This document shows positions 10,279-19,707 of a stretch of DNA of 64,000 bases, piece after piece. Numbering within the stretch: the first letter of the stretch is position 1; each line of letters begins with the position of its first letter. The stretch spans positions 1,640,001 to 1,704,000 of the forward strand of contig NZ_CP039634.1 in assembly GCF_004923295.1 (NCBI RefSeq), given 5' to 3'. This DNA comes from Azospirillum sp. TSH100 (GTDB taxonomy: Bacteria > Pseudomonadota > Alphaproteobacteria > Azospirillales > Azospirillaceae). Made by a program: the position numbers and the translations under genes. A model generated the notes under the pieces. It ran no database searches. It worked only from the letters and a program-made list of their open reading frames with translations, and was not told the origin of the DNA.

Positions 10279-10305
10279 CCAAGGCGCCGGGGTGCGGCGC
10301 CTTGG
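10279..10305 (+). terminator. Hairpin at the end of the draTG operon
   Basis: A perfect 10-bp stem (CCAAGGCGCC at 10279-10288, GGCGCCTTGG at 10296-10305) without a T run, 14 bp after the ArsC-like stop. It is a possible terminator. Confidence 0.5.
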
Positions 10306-10363
10306 GTGTGACCGTGCAGCAGAGGCGGGCCCGGCAGGCCGGCCGGCGTCCGAACTGTGTGCG

Positions 10364-11191
10364 TCAGGCGACCTTCGCCGCCGTCATGTAGGTGTAGGTG
10401 CTGCCGCCCATCAGGCTCAGCGTCCCGCCAGACGCCTGGGCGGTGTAGAACTCCAGGTAATCACTGGTTCCGTTCAGATAGATCAGATCGGAAACGGCGA
10501 CCGCCTGCATGGAATTGGCGCCGGGGCCGTACTCGGCCCGGCTGACCACCGCACCGTTCTTGTAGATCGCCGCGTTGAGCTGGACATTGCCGGCGGACAA
10601 TGTGAAGGCGCACTGGAGGAAGAGGTTGTAATAGCCGGCGGCCGTCGGCTTGAACCAGCTGTTGGTGGTATCGAAGCCACCGCCGACATTGATCGGGGCG
10701 TCGTTGAACAGCACCTTCTGCAGCGACCCGTTGACGATACCGGTCTGGTCGGTGGTGCGGCCAGCCCGGCAGGCGACCGGGGTGGCAGCGGTGGCGGCCG
10801 CATCCGCCAGCACTCGCTCATCGAAGATTGCGTCGGCTGTGATCGCCGGCATGGTGGAGGTCAGGAAAACTCGGGCACAGGGGAAGCTGTTGGTCGGAAT
10901 GGCAGGCGGAGCCATGCTGCCATCGGTGCCGGAAACCACCGAGATCAGGCCGGTGCCGCGATCGATCACGATCCGGTCCACCCGGACGCTGGCGGGCCGG
11001 ACGAGGGTGGGCGTGGACTGGGTGCCGGTCTCCACCAGCACGCCGCTCTTCAGCAGGGCGCCGGGATCGACGGTGACCGCCATGGTCGCGGGGTTTTGCG
11101 GATGAGGGGCGAAGGGAGCTGCCATGCGCTGGGCGACCTGCCAGTTGGCGCTCTGCCAAGCGTCGCCGGCAAGGGTGAAAGTCTGCGTCAT
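10364..11191 (-). CDS. Orphan phage tail/fibre-like protein with C1q-like C-terminal domain
   Basis: The protein has 275 residues. The N-terminal half (VTVDPGALL..VETGTQST..VRVDRIVID) resembles structural proteins seen in tail or baseplate regions of prophages. The C-terminal half (about 150-275) has the beta-rich pattern of C1q/TNF-like trimeric heads (KPTAAGYYNLFLQCAF, AAIYKNGAVVSR, DYLEFYTAQASGG). The ATG at 11191 is preceded by GGAG. No other phage gene is nearby, so it is either a domesticated remnant or a stand-alone surface protein. The 263 bp before it include a clearly AT-rich stretch (about 11240-11330), unlike the surroundings. Both assignments rest on pattern recognition only. Confidence 0.55.
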   Translation of the reverse strand: MTQTFTLAGDAWQSANWQVAQRMAAPFAPHPQNPATMAVTVDPGALLKSGVLVETGTQSTPTLVRPASVRVDRIVIDRGTGLISVVSGTDGSMAPPAIPTNSFPCARVFLTSTMPAITADAIFDERVLADAAATAATPVACRAGRTTDQTGIVNGSLQKVLFNDAPINVGGGFDTTNSWFKPTAAGYYNLFLQCAFTLSAGNVQLNAAIYKNGAVVSRAEYGPGANSMQAVAVSDLIYLNGTSDYLEFYTAQASGGTLSLMGGSTYTYMTAAKVA

Positions 11192-11454
11192 CCTGCTTCT
11201 CCATACGCTGCATCGGCTTCCGACGTCCGGAAGCAAGGCTTATTTACCTATATGCAGGATGAAAGTCATTGAAGCTTTATTTAAAAAACTAATTCTTTTC
11301 AATGGCTTATGGTTTCTTGATCCATCGCTTGGTTTCGGTTGCCAACTGAGCTCGCCAATCCGGCTCGTCCCTCGCCGTCAATGCGTGACCTCAAGCACCA
11401 CCTGTCGTAGCTTGTCGCTCCCACGGGCGATGACAAGCGGCGGACGAGGACACC

Positions 11455-12225
11455 ATGTGCGAACTCCTGGGCATGAGCGCCAACGTGCCCACGGACATCT
11501 GTTTCAGCTTCGCCGGCCTGATGCGCCGCGGCGGGCAGACCGGCCCGCACCGCGACGGCTGGGGCATCGCCTTCTATGAGGGGAAGGGGTGCCGCACCTT
11601 CCACGATCCGGCACCCAGTGCGGAGTCGGAGATCGCCCGGCTGGTCAGCCGCTATTCGATCAAGTCCTGTACGGTGATCTCGCACATCCGCCGCGCCAAC
11701 CGCGGCCGGGTGTCGCTGGAAAACACCCATCCCTTCACCCGCGAGCTGTGGGGACGGGTGTGGACCTTCGCCCACAACGGCCAGCTGAAGGGGATCAAGG
11801 ATCGCATCCTCACCTTCTACGAGCCGGTCGGCAGCACCGACAGCGAGCATGCCTTCTGCTGGCTGCTCGACCAGATCCGCATGCAGTATCCGGAGCCGCC
11901 GAAGACGACGGGCGGGCTGATGAAGCTGATCCGCCATCTGGCTGCCGATCTGGGCACACTGGGCGTGTTCAACATGCTGCTCAGCGACGGGCGCTATCTG
12001 TGGTGCCACTGCGCCACCAACCTTGCCTGGCTGACCCGCAAGGCGCCCTTCGGCGCCGCCACCCTGCTCGATGCCGACATGAGCGTCGATTTCTCCCAGG
12101 AGACGACGCCCAACGACGTGGTCACCGTCATCGCCACCCGGCCGCTGACCAGGGACGAAGCCTGGACGGTGATGCAGCCGGGCCAGATGGCGGTTTTCCG
12201 CAGCGGGGCGCTGGTGACGCGCTGA
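11455..12225 (+). CDS. Class II glutamine amidotransferase (YafJ-type)
   Basis: This is an N-terminal-nucleophile amidotransferase domain without a fused synthase partner. Cys2 ([12 protein letters not shown]) would be exposed after Met removal and act as nucleophile. Family motifs follow: [48 protein letters not shown] and [13 protein letters not shown]. Its 256 residues match the YafJ family, and its physiological acceptor is unknown. GAGG lies upstream of the ATG. It precedes azoR by 146 bp. Confidence 0.88.
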   Translation: MCELLGMSANVPTDICFSFAGLMRRGGQTGPHRDGWGIAFYEGKGCRTFHDPAPSAESEIARLVSRYSIKSCTVISHIRRANRGRVSLENTHPFTRELWGRVWTFAHNGQLKGIKDRILTFYEPVGSTDSEHAFCWLLDQIRMQYPEPPKTTGGLMKLIRHLAADLGTLGVFNMLLSDGRYLWCHCATNLAWLTRKAPFGAATLLDADMSVDFSQETTPNDVVTVIATRPLTRDEAWTVMQPGQMAVFRSGALVTR

Positions 12226-12371
12226 CGCCGCCGGCCGGGCTGATTGTTGCTTCTCCAGAGACGATCTTTCGCGCACAGCCCGGCTTAACCGACGGAAAAC
12301 AAAGGGGCATCTTGGGCGTCAGAAACCGGCCGGTCCCAGACCGCCGCAACAACCAAGAGGCTCCTTCCGCC

Positions 12372-12995
12372 ATGACCAAGATCCTGCATGTCGACTCCAG
12401 CCCGCTCGGCACCGCCTCCGTCACCCGCCAGCTGACCGCCTCCATCATCGAGGCTCTGGTGAAGGCCGATCCGGTGGCCAGCGTCGTCACCCGTGACGTC
12501 GCCGCCAACCCGCCGGCCCATCTGGATGGCGAGCTGCTCCAGGTCGTCAAGCTCGGCGTCGTCGAGGGTCTGAGCCCGCGTCAGAGCGAAGAGCTGGCCC
12601 TGACCAACGCCCTGGTCGACGAGTTCCTGGCCGCCGACGTCGTCGTGGTCGGCGCGCCGATGTACAACTTCTCCGTCCCGAGCCAGCTGAAGGCCTGGAT
12701 CGACCGCCTCGCCCAGGCCGGCCGTACCTTCCGCTACACCGAGAAGGGCCCGCAGGGTCTGGCCGGCGGCAAGCGCGTGATCGTGGCTTCGGGCCGTGGC
12801 GGCGTCTATTCGACCAACCCGGCGCTGGCCGGCCTGGACCACCAGGAAGCCTATCTGCGCACCGTGTTCGGCTTCTTCGGCATCACCGATGTGACCTTCA
12901 TCCGCGCCGAGGGCGTCGGCATGGGGCCGGAGGCCAAGGACAAGGCGCTGGCCGGCGCGGCGAAGGAAATCGAGGGGCTGCTGGCGGCTGCTTGA
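12372..12995 (+). CDS. azoR: FMN-dependent NADH-azoreductase / quinone reductase
   Basis: This is a flavodoxin-like homodimeric oxidoreductase that reduces quinones and azo compounds with NADH and protects against thiol-reactive electrophiles. It has 207 residues. The N-terminal phosphate-binding loop is VDSSPLGTASVTRQL, and the flavin-contact motif is APMYNFSVPSQLKAWIDR. FRYTEKGPQGL and ASGRGGVYS follow as in characterised AzoR proteins. No ribosome-binding site is strong here (AGAGGCTCC upstream). Confidence 0.92.
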   Translation: MTKILHVDSSPLGTASVTRQLTASIIEALVKADPVASVVTRDVAANPPAHLDGELLQVVKLGVVEGLSPRQSEELALTNALVDEFLAADVVVVGAPMYNFSVPSQLKAWIDRLAQAGRTFRYTEKGPQGLAGGKRVIVASGRGGVYSTNPALAGLDHQEAYLRTVFGFFGITDVTFIRAEGVGMGPEAKDKALAGAAKEIEGLLAAA

Positions 12996-13002
12996 GTCTG
13001 AC

Positions 13003-13036
13003 GAGGGGGCGGGTCTTGCACCCGCTCCCTCTTCCT
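13003..13036. terminator. Bidirectional terminator between azoR and amn
   Basis: A 12-bp stem with one G-T pair (arms 13003-13014 and 13020-13031) and a 5-nt loop is followed by a T-rich tail. It lies between two convergent genes. Confidence 0.7.
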
Positions 13037-14544
13037 TACTGGAACGCCACTTCCGCCAGACTGCGCAGCTTGCGGGAGTGCAGCGTCTCCATCCCGTGCT
13101 CGCGCAGCAACTCCATCGCCAGCACGCCGATCTTCAGATGCTGGTCGACCCGCTCGCGATAGAAGCGGTCCGCCATGCCCGGCAGCTTCAGCTGCCCATG
13201 CATCGGCTTGTCCGACACGCACAGCAACGTCCCGTACGGCACGCGGAAGCGGAAACCGTTCGCGGCGATCGTTGCGCTTTCCATGTCCAGCGCGATGGCG
13301 CGGCTCTGGCTGAAGCGCATCAGCGGTTCGCGGTGGTCGCGCAGTTCCCAGTTCCGGTTGTCGATGGTCGCCACCGTGCCGGTGCGCATGATCCCCTTCA
13401 GGTCGAAACCCGACAGCCCGGTCACCCGTTCCACCGCCGTTTCCAGCGCCCGCTGCACCTCGGCCAGCGCCGGCACCGGCACCCACAGCGGCAGATCGGC
13501 GTCCAGCACATGGTCCTCGCGGACATAGCCGTGGGCCAGCACATAGTCGCCCAGCCGCTGGGTATGCCGCAGGCCGGCGCAATGGCCCAGCATCAGCCAC
13601 GCATGCGGTCGGAGCACCGCGATGTGGTCGGTGATCGTCTTGGCGTTGGACGGGCCGACGCCGATGTTCACCAGCGTGATGCCGTTGCCGTCCGGCCGTT
13701 TCAGGTGGTAGGCCGGCATCTGCGGCATGCGTGCCAGCTTGCCCGCAGGAACTTCGGCGAAACCGCCCCGATTCTGGTTGGTGGTGACGATGTCGCCGGG
13801 CTCGACGAAACTGTCATACTGCGCCCGGTAGGCCGCCAGATCGGCATCGCCGGTCGGCTCCATGATCTCGCGCGACAGCCGGATGAACTCGTCGACATAG
13901 AACTGGTAGTTGGTGAACAGGACGAAGTTCTGGAAATGCTCCGGCGCCGTCGCGGTGTAGTGGCGCAGCCGGTGCAGCGAGAAGTCCACCCGAGGAGCCG
14001 TGAACAGGGCCAGCGGCTTCACCGCGTCCGGCCCGCCGTCGAAGGTGCCGTTGACGATGGTGTCGTCCATCCGCGCCAGATCGGGCAGGTCGAACAGGTC
14101 CGGCAGCTTGGTCAGTCGGTCCGGCGGCAGGTCGCCTTCGACATACATGCCGTTCGGAAAGGCGAAGTGGATCGGGATCGTCTCCTCGCTGACGCCGACC
14201 TCCAGCGGGACGCCGTGGTTGCGCAGCAAAAGCGTGAACTGTTCCAGCAGATAGCGCTCGAACAGATCGGGCCGTGTCACCGTGGTCGAATGGACGCCGA
14301 CCCCCTCGACGAAGCCGTATGACAGCCGGGTATCGACCGCCACCCCGGACACTGCGGTCATCCGCACATAGGGATAATAGGCCCGGTTCCGCCCGCCTTC
14401 CTCCTCGCCCTGGGTGTAGGCGGAGAAACGGTCGCGCAGGTAGGCCGTGTTGCGTTCGTAAATGTCGCGCACACAGGCCAGCGCGGCTTTGGCATCGGTG
14501 AAGCGCCCGGCCGACCCGGGCTGGAGCGGGGCTTTATCAGTCAT
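13036..14544 (-). CDS. amn: AMP nucleosidase
   Basis: The enzyme hydrolyses AMP to adenine and ribose 5-phosphate, regulating the adenylate pool. It has 502 residues. The N-terminal AMP-nucleosidase domain (about 20-180, with YYPYVRMT) is followed by a nucleoside phosphorylase-like domain (about 270-480). Phosphorylase motifs seen include NIGVGPSNAKTITDH, LMLGHCAGLRHTQ, and ALDMESATIAANGFRF, which carries the purine-site ME. The start is taken at 14544 (MTDKAPLQPG). An upstream ATG at 14607 is in frame but not supported by a ribosome-binding site. Confidence 0.92.
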   Translation of the reverse strand: MTDKAPLQPGSAGRFTDAKAALACVRDIYERNTAYLRDRFSAYTQGEEEGGRNRAYYPYVRMTAVSGVAVDTRLSYGFVEGVGVHSTTVTRPDLFERYLLEQFTLLLRNHGVPLEVGVSEETIPIHFAFPNGMYVEGDLPPDRLTKLPDLFDLPDLARMDDTIVNGTFDGGPDAVKPLALFTAPRVDFSLHRLRHYTATAPEHFQNFVLFTNYQFYVDEFIRLSREIMEPTGDADLAAYRAQYDSFVEPGDIVTTNQNRGGFAEVPAGKLARMPQMPAYHLKRPDGNGITLVNIGVGPSNAKTITDHIAVLRPHAWLMLGHCAGLRHTQRLGDYVLAHGYVREDHVLDADLPLWVPVPALAEVQRALETAVERVTGLSGFDLKGIMRTGTVATIDNRNWELRDHREPLMRFSQSRAIALDMESATIAANGFRFRVPYGTLLCVSDKPMHGQLKLPGMADRFYRERVDQHLKIGVLAMELLREHGMETLHSRKLRSLAEVAFQ

Positions 14545-14645
14545 GCCGTCAAAGATGGAGTACGAACGACCGGCTGGGAAGGCCGAATTTCGGCCAACCC
14601 CCAGCATTCAGCCATTCGGCGATGACGGAGACCGCCTCCCGCCGG

Positions 14646-15902
14646 TCAGTCGGCGCCCAGCCCCATCAGCGACTTGGCGAAGGCATCGGCATCGAACGGG
14701 CGCAGGTCGTAGACGCCCTCGCCGACGCCGATGGCGTGGACCGGGATCCTGAACTTCTCGGCCAGCGAGACCAGAACGCCGCCGCGGGCGGAGCCGTCCA
14801 GCTTGGTGAGGATCAGGCCGTTGACGTTGACCATGTCGCGGAAGATCTCCACCTGGCTGTGCGCGTTCTGGCCGGTGGTGGCGTCCAGCGTCAGCAGGGT
14901 GGTGTGCGGCGCCGTCTCGTCCAGCTTCTTGATGACGCGGACGATCTTGCGCAGTTCCTCCATCAGCCCGGTCTTGTTCTGAAGCCGGCCGGCGGTGTCG
15001 ATCAGCAGGACGTCGACGCCTTCGGCCTTGGCGCGTTCCAGCGCGTCATAGGCCAGACCAGCGGCGTCCGCCCCGGTGTCGCGGGCGACGACCGGGCAGC
15101 CGGTGCGCTCGCCCCAGATCTTCAGCTGGCTGACCGCGGCGGCGCGGAAAGTGTCGCCGGCGGCCAGCATCACGCTCCTGCCTTCCGCCTTGAACTGGCG
15201 GGCCAGCTTGCCGATGGTGGTGGTCTTGCCGGTGCCGTTGACGCCGACGACCAGGATGACATGCGGCTTCAGCGCCGGGTCCAGCACCAGCGGCTTGGCG
15301 ACCGGCGTGACGATCTTCGACACCTCGGCGGCGAGCGTCGCCTTGACCTCCTCCGGCGAGACCTCCTTGCCGAAGCGGGTGCGCGCCAGTTCCGCCGTGA
15401 CCTTGGCCGCGGTGGCCGGGCCGAGGTCGGCGGTGATCAGCAGCTCTTCCAGCTCCTCCAGCGCCTCGTCGTCCAGCTTGCGCTTGGTGAAGATGCTGGT
15501 GATGCCGTCGGTCAGTTTTGAGGAGGACTTCGACAGCCCTTCCTTGAGCTTGGCGAACCAGCCTTTCTTGGTCGGCGGCGCTTCTTCGGCGGCGGCAACG
15601 TCCGCCGGGGCGGCAGTCGCGGCGACTGGCACCGGGATGGCAACAGGCGGCGGCTCGACCGGTTCGGCAACGGCGGGTGGGATGGCCGGAGTCAGCGCGA
15701 TGGGAATCGGCGGAGCGGGTGCCGATTCGGGCTCCGGCTCGGCTCCCGGCTCGGGCGGAGGGGCCGGCGGTTCCGTCGTCCTTTCCGGCTCCGGTTCCGG
15801 CGCGGGGGTGGCGGACTCCTGGGTGACCGGTTGGTCCTTCGCCGCCTCGTCCTGCGGAGCGGTCTCTTCGGGCTTCTTGCGGCCGAACCAGCGGAAAATC
15901 AT
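14646..15902 (-). CDS. ftsY: Signal recognition particle receptor FtsY
   Basis: This SRP-receptor GTPase docks ribosome-SRP complexes at the inner membrane. It has 418 residues. An acidic, Pro/Glu/Ala-rich A domain covers residues about 10-110, then the N domain (about 115-200) and G domain. GTPase motifs are GVNGTGKTT (220-228), [11 protein letters not shown] (250-260), DTAGR (302-306) and TKLDG (366-370), followed by GSARGG. It is probably the last gene of dapF-mtaB-ftsY, 22 bp after mtaB. Confidence 0.97.
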   Translation of the reverse strand: MIFRWFGRKKPEETAPQDEAAKDQPVTQESATPAPEPEPERTTEPPAPPPEPGAEPEPESAPAPPIPIALTPAIPPAVAEPVEPPPVAIPVPVAATAAPADVAAAEEAPPTKKGWFAKLKEGLSKSSSKLTDGITSIFTKRKLDDEALEELEELLITADLGPATAAKVTAELARTRFGKEVSPEEVKATLAAEVSKIVTPVAKPLVLDPALKPHVILVVGVNGTGKTTTIGKLARQFKAEGRSVMLAAGDTFRAAAVSQLKIWGERTGCPVVARDTGADAAGLAYDALERAKAEGVDVLLIDTAGRLQNKTGLMEELRKIVRVIKKLDETAPHTTLLTLDATTGQNAHSQVEIFRDMVNVNGLILTKLDGSARGGVLVSLAEKFRIPVHAIGVGEGVYDLRPFDADAFAKSLMGLGAD

Positions 15903-15924
15903 GGAGTGTCCACTATAAGAGAGG

Positions 15925-17196
15925 TCAGAGCGGGGTGCCGGTCAGCACGCCGTCCTTGAGGCCGGTGATGGCGGCGGGCACCAGCGAGCCGGGCGGGAAG
16001 GGCTGGCCCAGGCGGATCGCGGCGAAATGCTCGGTGCGGCCCAGATCGTCCTTTTCCACCAGCACCGTCGCGGTGCGGCCGACGAGGCTCGCCAGCGTAC
16101 GGGCCTCCGCCGCTTCGCCGACGGCGCGCAGCCGGGCGGCGCGCTCCTTGCGGATGGCGCCATCAACCTGTGGCATGCGGGCGGCCGGCGTGCCGGGGCG
16201 CGGGCTGTAGGGGAAGACATGCAGCCAGGTCAGGCCGCACTCCTCCACCAGCCGCATGGTGTTCTCGAACATCTCCTCGGTCTCCGTCGGGAAACCGGCG
16301 ATGAAATCGGCGCCGAACACCACGTCGGGGCGGATCGAGCGCACCCGCTCGCAGAACGCGATGGAATCGGCGCGGCCATGGCGGCGCTTCATCCGCTTCA
16401 GCACCATGTCGTCGCCGGCCTGGAGCGACAGGTGCAGGTGCGGCATCAGGCGCGGCTCGTTCTCGATCAGGCGCCAGAGGTCGTCGTCCATCTCGATGCA
16501 GTCGATGGAGGACAGGCGCAGCCGCGGCAGATCCGGCACCAGCGCCAGCAGCCGGCGCACCATCTGCCCCAGCGACGGCGAGCCCGGCAGGTCGGGGCCG
16601 TAGCTGGTGATGTCGACGCCCGACAGCACCACCTCGTTGTAGCCGGCCTTCACCAGCGCCTGCACCTGCTCGACGATGCCGCCGATGGGGACGGAGCGCG
16701 AGGGGCCGCGGCCATAGGGGATGATGCAGAAGGTGCAGCGGTGGTCGCAGCCCTGCTGCACCTGGACGAAGGCGCGGGCGCGGTCCTCGAAGCCGCCGAT
16801 CAGGTGACCGGCGGTCTCCTTCACCGACATGATGTCGTTGACCAGCACCTTCTCGGCCGGCGGCAGCCCCCAGCTTTCCGGCTGGAGCTTTTCCTGGTTG
16901 CCCAGGACCTGATCGACCTCCGGCATCGCCGCGAAGCGCTGCGGGTCGATCTGGGCGGCGCAGCCGGTGACGACGATGCGGGCGTCCGGCCGCTCGCGCC
17001 GCAGCTTGCGGATGGTCTGCCGCGCCTGCCGCTCGGCTTCCGACGTGACGGCGCAGGTGTTGACGATCACGACGTCGTCCAGCCCGGCGCTGCGCACATG
17101 GTTGCGCATCACCTCGGACTCGTAGGTGTTCAGGCGGCAGCCGAAGGTGACGATCTCGGGGCCGGTCTGCGTCGTGCTGTCCGCGCTGTCGCTCAT
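15925..17196 (-). CDS. mtaB: tRNA t6A37 methylthiotransferase
   Basis: This radical-SAM methylthiotransferase converts t6A to ms2t6A at position 37 of tRNAs reading ANN codons. It has 423 residues. The N-terminal MTTase domain carries Cys20, Cys48 and Cys79 for one [4Fe-4S] cluster. The radical-SAM motif CDHRCTFC follows in VQQGCDHRCTFCIIPYGRG, and a C-terminal TRAM-like part ends the protein. MtaB rather than MiaB or RimO is supported by TFGCRLNTYESEVM. Its ATG overlaps the dapF stop (ATGA). Confidence 0.93.
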   Translation of the reverse strand: MSDSADSTTQTGPEIVTFGCRLNTYESEVMRNHVRSAGLDDVVIVNTCAVTSEAERQARQTIRKLRRERPDARIVVTGCAAQIDPQRFAAMPEVDQVLGNQEKLQPESWGLPPAEKVLVNDIMSVKETAGHLIGGFEDRARAFVQVQQGCDHRCTFCIIPYGRGPSRSVPIGGIVEQVQALVKAGYNEVVLSGVDITSYGPDLPGSPSLGQMVRRLLALVPDLPRLRLSSIDCIEMDDDLWRLIENEPRLMPHLHLSLQAGDDMVLKRMKRRHGRADSIAFCERVRSIRPDVVFGADFIAGFPTETEEMFENTMRLVEECGLTWLHVFPYSPRPGTPAARMPQVDGAIRKERAARLRAVGEAAEARTLASLVGRTATVLVEKDDLGRTEHFAAIRLGQPFPPGSLVPAAITGLKDGVLTGTPL

Positions 17197-18029
17197 ACTG
17201 AAACCAGATCAGCGGAAAGCCGCCCGCTGAAGCTCAGTGCTATCGGGCCGGTCATCAGGACGCGGTTGTCCTCGGTCCACTCGATGGTCAGCGTGCCGCC
17301 GTCGAGGATGATGTCGGCCTTCCGGCCGGTCAGGCCGCGGCGCACGGCGGCGACCAGCGTGGCGCAGGATCCCGAGCCGCAGGCCTGGGTGATGCCGGCT
17401 CCCCGCTCCCACACCCGCATGCGGATGGCGGTGGGCGACAGCACCTGGGCGAACTCGATGTTGGCGCGCTCAGGGAAGGCCGGGTGGTTCTCGAAAACCG
17501 GACCTACCTCGTCCAGCGGCACCGCCTCGGCATCGTCGACGAAGAAGACGGCGTGCGGATTGCCCATGTTCACCGCGACGGGCGCGGCGAAGCCGCCATG
17601 CTCGACCGTCTCCACCCGCAGCGTGTCGGCCGGAGCGGCCAGCGGGATCGCAGCCCAGTCGAGGCGGGGAGCGCCCATGTCGACGGTGATCCGGCCGTTG
17701 TCGGCCCGGGTGGCGCGCAGCAGATCCGCGGCGGTCTGGAAGCTGGCATGGTCGCGCCCGCTCTGCTCCATCAGCAACCAGCCGACGCAGCGCGACGCGT
17801 TGCCGCAGGCTGCCGCCTCGCTGCCATCGGCGTTACGGATGCGCATGAAGGCATCGACGCCCGGCGCGTCGGTCTTCTCCAGCACGATGAACTGGTCGCA
17901 CCCAACGCCGGTCCGGCGGTCGGCGATGGCGCGCACCTCCGCATCCGACGGGCGGTAAGGTTCGGAACGGGCGTCGATCACGACGAAGTCGTTGCCGAGG
18001 CCGTGCATCTTCAGGAATTCGCGGGTCAT
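17193..18029 (-). CDS. dapF: Diaminopimelate epimerase
   Basis: The enzyme interconverts LL- and meso-diaminopimelate for lysine and peptidoglycan synthesis. It has 278 residues. The two catalytic cysteines are Cys75 (AAACGNASRCVGW) and Cys217 (TQACGSGSCATL). The ATG at 18029 gives the family start MTREFLKMHGLGNDF. The stop overlaps the mtaB start by 4 nt, indicating translational coupling. Confidence 0.96.
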   Translation of the reverse strand: MTREFLKMHGLGNDFVVIDARSEPYRPSDAEVRAIADRRTGVGCDQFIVLEKTDAPGVDAFMRIRNADGSEAAACGNASRCVGWLLMEQSGRDHASFQTAADLLRATRADNGRITVDMGAPRLDWAAIPLAAPADTLRVETVEHGGFAAPVAVNMGNPHAVFFVDDAEAVPLDEVGPVFENHPAFPERANIEFAQVLSPTAIRMRVWERGAGITQACGSGSCATLVAAVRRGLTGRKADIILDGGTLTIEWTEDNRVLMTGPIALSFSGRLSADLVSV

Positions 18030-18120
18030 GGCCGCCGTTATATGGCGAGCCGTGGGAATAAGTCCATAAGGTGCCGCGCAAGGCAGATTCGCGGGCGCAT
18101 CCGGCTGCCTGCGCGCGCGG

Positions 18121-18549
18121 CTATGCTCCTTTGAACACCAGATGCTTCGACGCGGCGAAGTTGAAGAACATGCCGGCGATGGAGCCTGCGGCCACCGCCA
18201 GGAACGGATGCTCGGCGACCGTCTGGACACCCGATTCCAGTCCGACCGAAACGCCGTAATTCACCACGCCGCCGATGGCGTTGGCGGCGATGAACTTGGC
18301 CCACTGCCGATGCAGTGGCTCGTTCACAGCACCGCGGAAGGTGAAGGCGCGGTTCAACGCCCAGGTCGCCGTCGCCGCCGCGAAGAAGGACGGCACGCGG
18401 GCGGCGAAGAATTGCAGGCCCAGCGCAAGGCCGGCATAGAGCACGGCGGTGTCGACCACCAGCCCGATGACGCCGACGATGCCGAACTTGGCGAACTGTA
18501 CCCCCAGCCGGCCGAGCCGGCTGTCCAGGAGGCTCGAAACCGATGCCAT
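18121..18549 (-). CDS. GtrA-like membrane protein
   Basis: This small integral membrane protein has 142 residues and four hydrophobic segments (about 15-35, 40-60, 80-100 and 110-130). GtrA family features include FAKFGIVGVIGLVVDTAVLY and NRAFTFRG near the middle, and FFNFAASKHLVF at the C-terminus. Members are proposed to flip or transfer lipid-linked sugars. Its ATG overlaps the stop of the upstream glycosyltransferase by one base (TGATG), so the two are coupled and probably act together on an undecaprenyl-linked sugar. Confidence 0.88.
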   Translation of the reverse strand: MASVSSLLDSRLGRLGVQFAKFGIVGVIGLVVDTAVLYAGLALGLQFFAARVPSFFAAATATWALNRAFTFRGAVNEPLHRQWAKFIAANAIGGVVNYGVSVGLESGVQTVAEHPFLAVAAGSIAGMFFNFAASKHLVFKGA

Positions 18550-19610
18550 CACCGGCGCCCGTCCTCGCAGGTGCCGGCCCCGCGATCCGCTGCCAGCGGC
18601 CGGTGGTTGCCCGGCGCACGCAGCGACAGGTAGCTCATGCGCTTGGCCTCGCGGCGGCCATGGGTGACGGTGTCGAGGATCAGACCGCAGGTCAGGCTGA
18701 GGAAGGCCAGCAGCATCAGCCCGGTGGCGAGCAGGGCGGTGGGGAAGCGGGGCACCAGCCCGGTCTGGAAATAGGTGGCGATCACCGGTACGCCCAGGAT
18801 CACCGACAGCAGGGCCAGCAGCCCGAAGGCCGCGGAGAAGAAGGGCAGCGGCCGCTCCTCCTTCACCAGGATGATGATGGTGCGCAGGATGCGGATGCCG
18901 TCGCGGATGGTGTTCAGCTTGCTGTGCGACCCGGGCGGACGGTCCTTGTAGGGGGTCTTGACCTCGGCGATCGGCATGCGCAGCTCCAGCGCATGGACGG
19001 TCAGCTCCGTTTCTGTCTCGAAACCGCTGGCCAGCGCCGGGAAGGACTTCACGAAGCGGCGGGAGAACACCCGGTAGCCCGACAGCATGTCGCCGATGCG
19101 GCTGCCGAAGATCTTGGCGACCATGCCGGTCAGCACGAGGTTGCCGAAGCGGTGGCCGGGGCGGTAGGCGGCGACGATCTCCGTCACCCGCGCGCCGTTG
19201 ACCATGTCCAGCTGCTCGTCCCACAGGCGCTTCACCAGTTCCGGCGCGCTGGGGGCATGATAGGTGTCGTCGCCGTCGACCAGCACATAGACGTCCGCCT
19301 CGATGTCGGCGAACATGCGGCGCATGACGTTGCCCTTGCCCTGCAACGGCTCGCGGCGGACCACGGCGCCCGCGGCTTGCGCGACCTCCACCGTCCGGTC
19401 CTTCGAGTTGTTGTCGTAGACATAGACGACGGCGTCCGGCAGGGCCGCACGGAAGTCCTGCACCACCTTGCCGATCGCCGCCTCCTCGTTGTAGCAGGGG
19501 ATCAGCACCGCGATGGTTGGGGCCGGGCCGGCCTCCGCCGCCACCGACGGCGTTCCGGAAGCGTCGGCAGCCGGGGTGAGGGCGGGGCGGTCGATGGTGG
19601 ATACGGTCAT
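18549..19610 (-). CDS. Family 2 glycosyltransferase (dolichyl-phosphate-sugar synthase-like)
   Basis: The protein has 353 residues. A GT-A catalytic domain (about 30-250) carries AVLIPCYNEEAAIGKVV, VYDNNSKDRT and the metal-binding DGDDTY. Two C-terminal transmembrane segments follow (about 255-285 and 290-320). The arrangement resembles DPM1/GtrB enzymes that load a sugar onto a polyprenyl phosphate on the cytoplasmic face, consistent with the GtrA partner downstream. The sugar is unknown. The N-terminal 30 residues are low complexity. Confidence 0.88.
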   Translation of the reverse strand: MTVSTIDRPALTPAADASGTPSVAAEAGPAPTIAVLIPCYNEEAAIGKVVQDFRAALPDAVVYVYDNNSKDRTVEVAQAAGAVVRREPLQGKGNVMRRMFADIEADVYVLVDGDDTYHAPSAPELVKRLWDEQLDMVNGARVTEIVAAYRPGHRFGNLVLTGMVAKIFGSRIGDMLSGYRVFSRRFVKSFPALASGFETETELTVHALELRMPIAEVKTPYKDRPPGSHSKLNTIRDGIRILRTIIILVKEERPLPFFSAAFGLLALLSVILGVPVIATYFQTGLVPRFPTALLATGLMLLAFLSLTCGLILDTVTHGRREAKRMSYLSLRAPGNHRPLAADRGAGTCEDGRR

Positions 19611-19707
19611 GGCGCTGGCTTCTGGCTGTACATGGGGTAGGCGCGGGGGGCAGTCACGGCGAGGCGGACACGGCTTTCAGCGGCGATAAACAGCACAAAC
19701 GCCGCGA

